Source: JBMNEH01 sp050948665 (GTDB taxonomy: Bacteria > Bacillota > Clostridia > Christensenellales > UMGS416). Taken from it: 64,000 nt of DNA. This document shows, one piece after another, positions 62,678 through 64,000 of the stretch (the stretch's first letter is position 1; each line of letters starts with the position of its first letter). The translations under genes and the position numbers were made by a program. The notes below the pieces were generated by a model that saw only the letters and a list, made by a program, of their open reading frames with translations, was not told the origin of the DNA and did no database searches. The stretch covers positions 682,001 to 746,000 of the forward strand of contig JBMNEH010000001.1 of NCBI GenBank assembly GCA_050948665.1. Reading direction: 5' to 3'.

Positions 62678-64000
62678 TTATTCTTCATCCTCGGTCATGG
62701 TCTTACTGGCTTCCTCAACAACCTTGGCAGCCAGGTTGGCCGGCATCTCTTCATAATGATCAAAGACCATACGGAAGCTGCCCCTGGCCTGGGTCATGGA
62801 GCGGAGGTCGGTGGCGTACTTAAACATCTCCGCCATGGGAACCTCGCCTACCACTTCCTGTTTGCCGCCGCTCTTGGGGTTCATACCGAGAATGCGGCCC
62901 CGGCGGCGGTTCAAATCTCCGATGATGTCGCCCATGTAATCATCGGGCACCAGCACCTCTACGCGGCAGATGGGCTCCAGCAGCACGGGGCTGGCTTCTG
63001 CGCAGCCCTTTTTGAAGGCTATAGAGGCGGCAGTCTTAAAGGCCATTTCGGAGGAGTCCACCGAGTGATAGGAACCGTCAACCAGAGAGCAGCGGAGGTT
63101 CACTACGGGATAGCCGGCCAACACACCTTTGTTGAGGCAATCCCGCATACCCTTTTCCACCGCGGGGATATATTGACGGGGTACCGAGCCGCCGACAACC
63201 TTGTCAACAAACTCAAACTCTGCGGAACCGTCTAAAATGGGCTCAAACTCGACCCAAATATCGCCGAACTGACCGTGGCCGCCGGACTGCTTTTTGTGGC
63301 GGCCCTGCACACGGACGGGCTTGCGTATAGTTTCTCTATAAGGGATGCGTGGATCGCTTAACTGTGCTGTGACGTTGAACTTGGAGGCCAGTTTGCTGAC
63401 GATGATATCAAGATGGAGCTCGCCCTGACCTGAAATCAGCGTCTCACTGGTTTCCGGGTTGCGGCTGACGGTAAAGGAGGGGTCCTCCTCTTCCAACCGG
63501 GAGAGGCCGCTGAAAACCTTGTCTTCCTCACCTTGCTTCGCGGCGGAAACGGCGAAGCTTATAGAGGGTTCTGGAAAAACAATGGACGGGAAACTTACTG
63601 TGCGGGATTTGGAACAAAGGGTATCGCCTGTGTTGGTTGCAGAGAGCTTGGGCAACGCACAAATATCACCGGCGTGCACCACAGACAGCGGGATTTGCTT
63701 TTTGCCCAGCATGGCGTTAAGGGAATTCAGTTTCTCCCGTTTGTCGATCCGGGGATTGTAGGGGGTCATGTCCGTGTTCAGGGTACCGGACATGACTTTC
63801 ATAATCGAAATCCGACCCACAAAGTTATCAGAAATGGTTTTAAACACAAGAGCGGAGAAAGGATCCTCATCATTGCAGGGTATTTCCACGGTATTTCCAT
63901 TGGAGTCCGTGCCGGTTTTCAAAGCGCTTTGGGCAGGGGAGGGCATATATTCAGCCATGAAATCCATCAGGGCGATCGTGCCCTTGTTCTCAAGCCCGGA
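62678..64000 (-). CDS. Elongation factor G-like GTPase, C-terminal part (runs off window)
   Basis: 440 residues are visible; the G domain lies beyond the right edge. Domain II (NDEDPFSALVFKTISDNFVGRISIMKVMSGTL), domain III (GQGELHLDIIVSKLASKFN), domain IV (GGHGQFGDIWVEFEP, VGGSVPRQYIPAVEKGMRD) and domain V (VLVPDDYMGDIIGDLNRRRGRILGM) follow in order. It fits an EF-G-like factor, either the EF-G2 subgroup or EF-G itself. The insert in domain II (AAKQGEEDKVFSGLSRLEEED) is long. It lies 69 bases upstream of hflX on the same strand in transcription order. Confidence 0.88.
   Translation of the reverse strand, partial: SGLENKGTIALMDFMAEYMPSPAQSALKTGTDSNGNTVEIPCNDEDPFSALVFKTISDNFVGRISIMKVMSGTLNTDMTPYNPRIDKREKLNSLNAMLGKKQIPLSVVHAGDICALPKLSATNTGDTLCSKSRTVSFPSIVFPEPSISFAVSAAKQGEEDKVFSGLSRLEEEDPSFTVSRNPETSETLISGQGELHLDIIVSKLASKFNVTAQLSDPRIPYRETIRKPVRVQGRHKKQSGGHGQFGDIWVEFEPILDGSAEFEFVDKVVGGSVPRQYIPAVEKGMRDCLNKGVLAGYPVVNLRCSLVDGSYHSVDSSEMAFKTAASIAFKKGCAEASPVLLEPICRVEVLVPDDYMGDIIGDLNRRRGRILGMNPKSGGKQEVVGEVPMAEMFKYATDLRSMTQARGSFRMVFDHYEEMPANLAAKVVEEASKTMTEDEE

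Overview
The window comes from a Bacillota genome, most likely a gut-type Clostridia (Oscillospirales-like). The chromosomal genes are fairly GC-rich and include an Rnf operon, a nucleoside-salvage operon, hflX, uvrC and carbohydrate-active enzymes. Two integrated elements carry genes of the Tn4451/TnpX type. No rRNA, tRNA or CRISPR array was recognised. Identifications rest on reading motifs by eye; no database search was run.

Layout. (1) 1-3905: left chromosomal flank with a domain-permuted GH3 glycosidase and an FRG-domain protein. (2) 3909-38169: a 34.3-kb outer element with inverted-repeat ends. It has split a bidirectional terminator whose halves now lie at 3886-3897 and 38182-38193. 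Its serine recombinase gene is itself cut in two by (3) 5510-22977, a complete inner mobilizable element of 17,468 bp. Joining the outer sequence across the inner element restores an in-frame 548-aa recombinase exactly at a codon boundary. The inner element carries a 639-aa large serine recombinase with TnpW, a MobQ-type relaxase with a recognisable oriT, a primase pair whose helicase has a nonsense codon, a sigma-like factor, and cargo: an antiporter-kinase fusion with a TetR regulator, a Mef-like efflux pump, RhuM, TnpV and others. (4) 22978-38169: the rest of the outer element. It has a MobP-type relaxase with MobC, a 1.4-kb non-coding tract full of repeats, and an AT-rich five-gene defence operon (26916-37340). 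That operon encodes an AAA-DUF4143 ATPase, a double DNA methyltransferase, a methyltransferase-Mrr nuclease fusion, an OLD-family (GajA-like) nuclease and a UvrD-like (GajB-like) helicase. A TnpV gene and a decayed DUF6809 gene close the element.

(5) 38199-64000: right chromosomal flank with a Na/Pi symporter, a GH2 glycosidase, tdk-deoB-cdd, an SDR and aroD pair, a decayed AraC regulator beside a hydrolase, rnfCDEAB (no rnfG between rnfD and rnfE), a sugar-isomerase-like TIM barrel, a MATE pump, a moxR-DUF58-DUF4129-uvrC cluster, hflX with an N-terminal JAMM-like motif, and the end of an EF-G-like gene.

The strongest leads are the combined modification/restriction and Gabija-like operon with the palindrome array in front of it, and the nested-element arrangement in which excision of the inner element should rebuild the outer element's recombinase.
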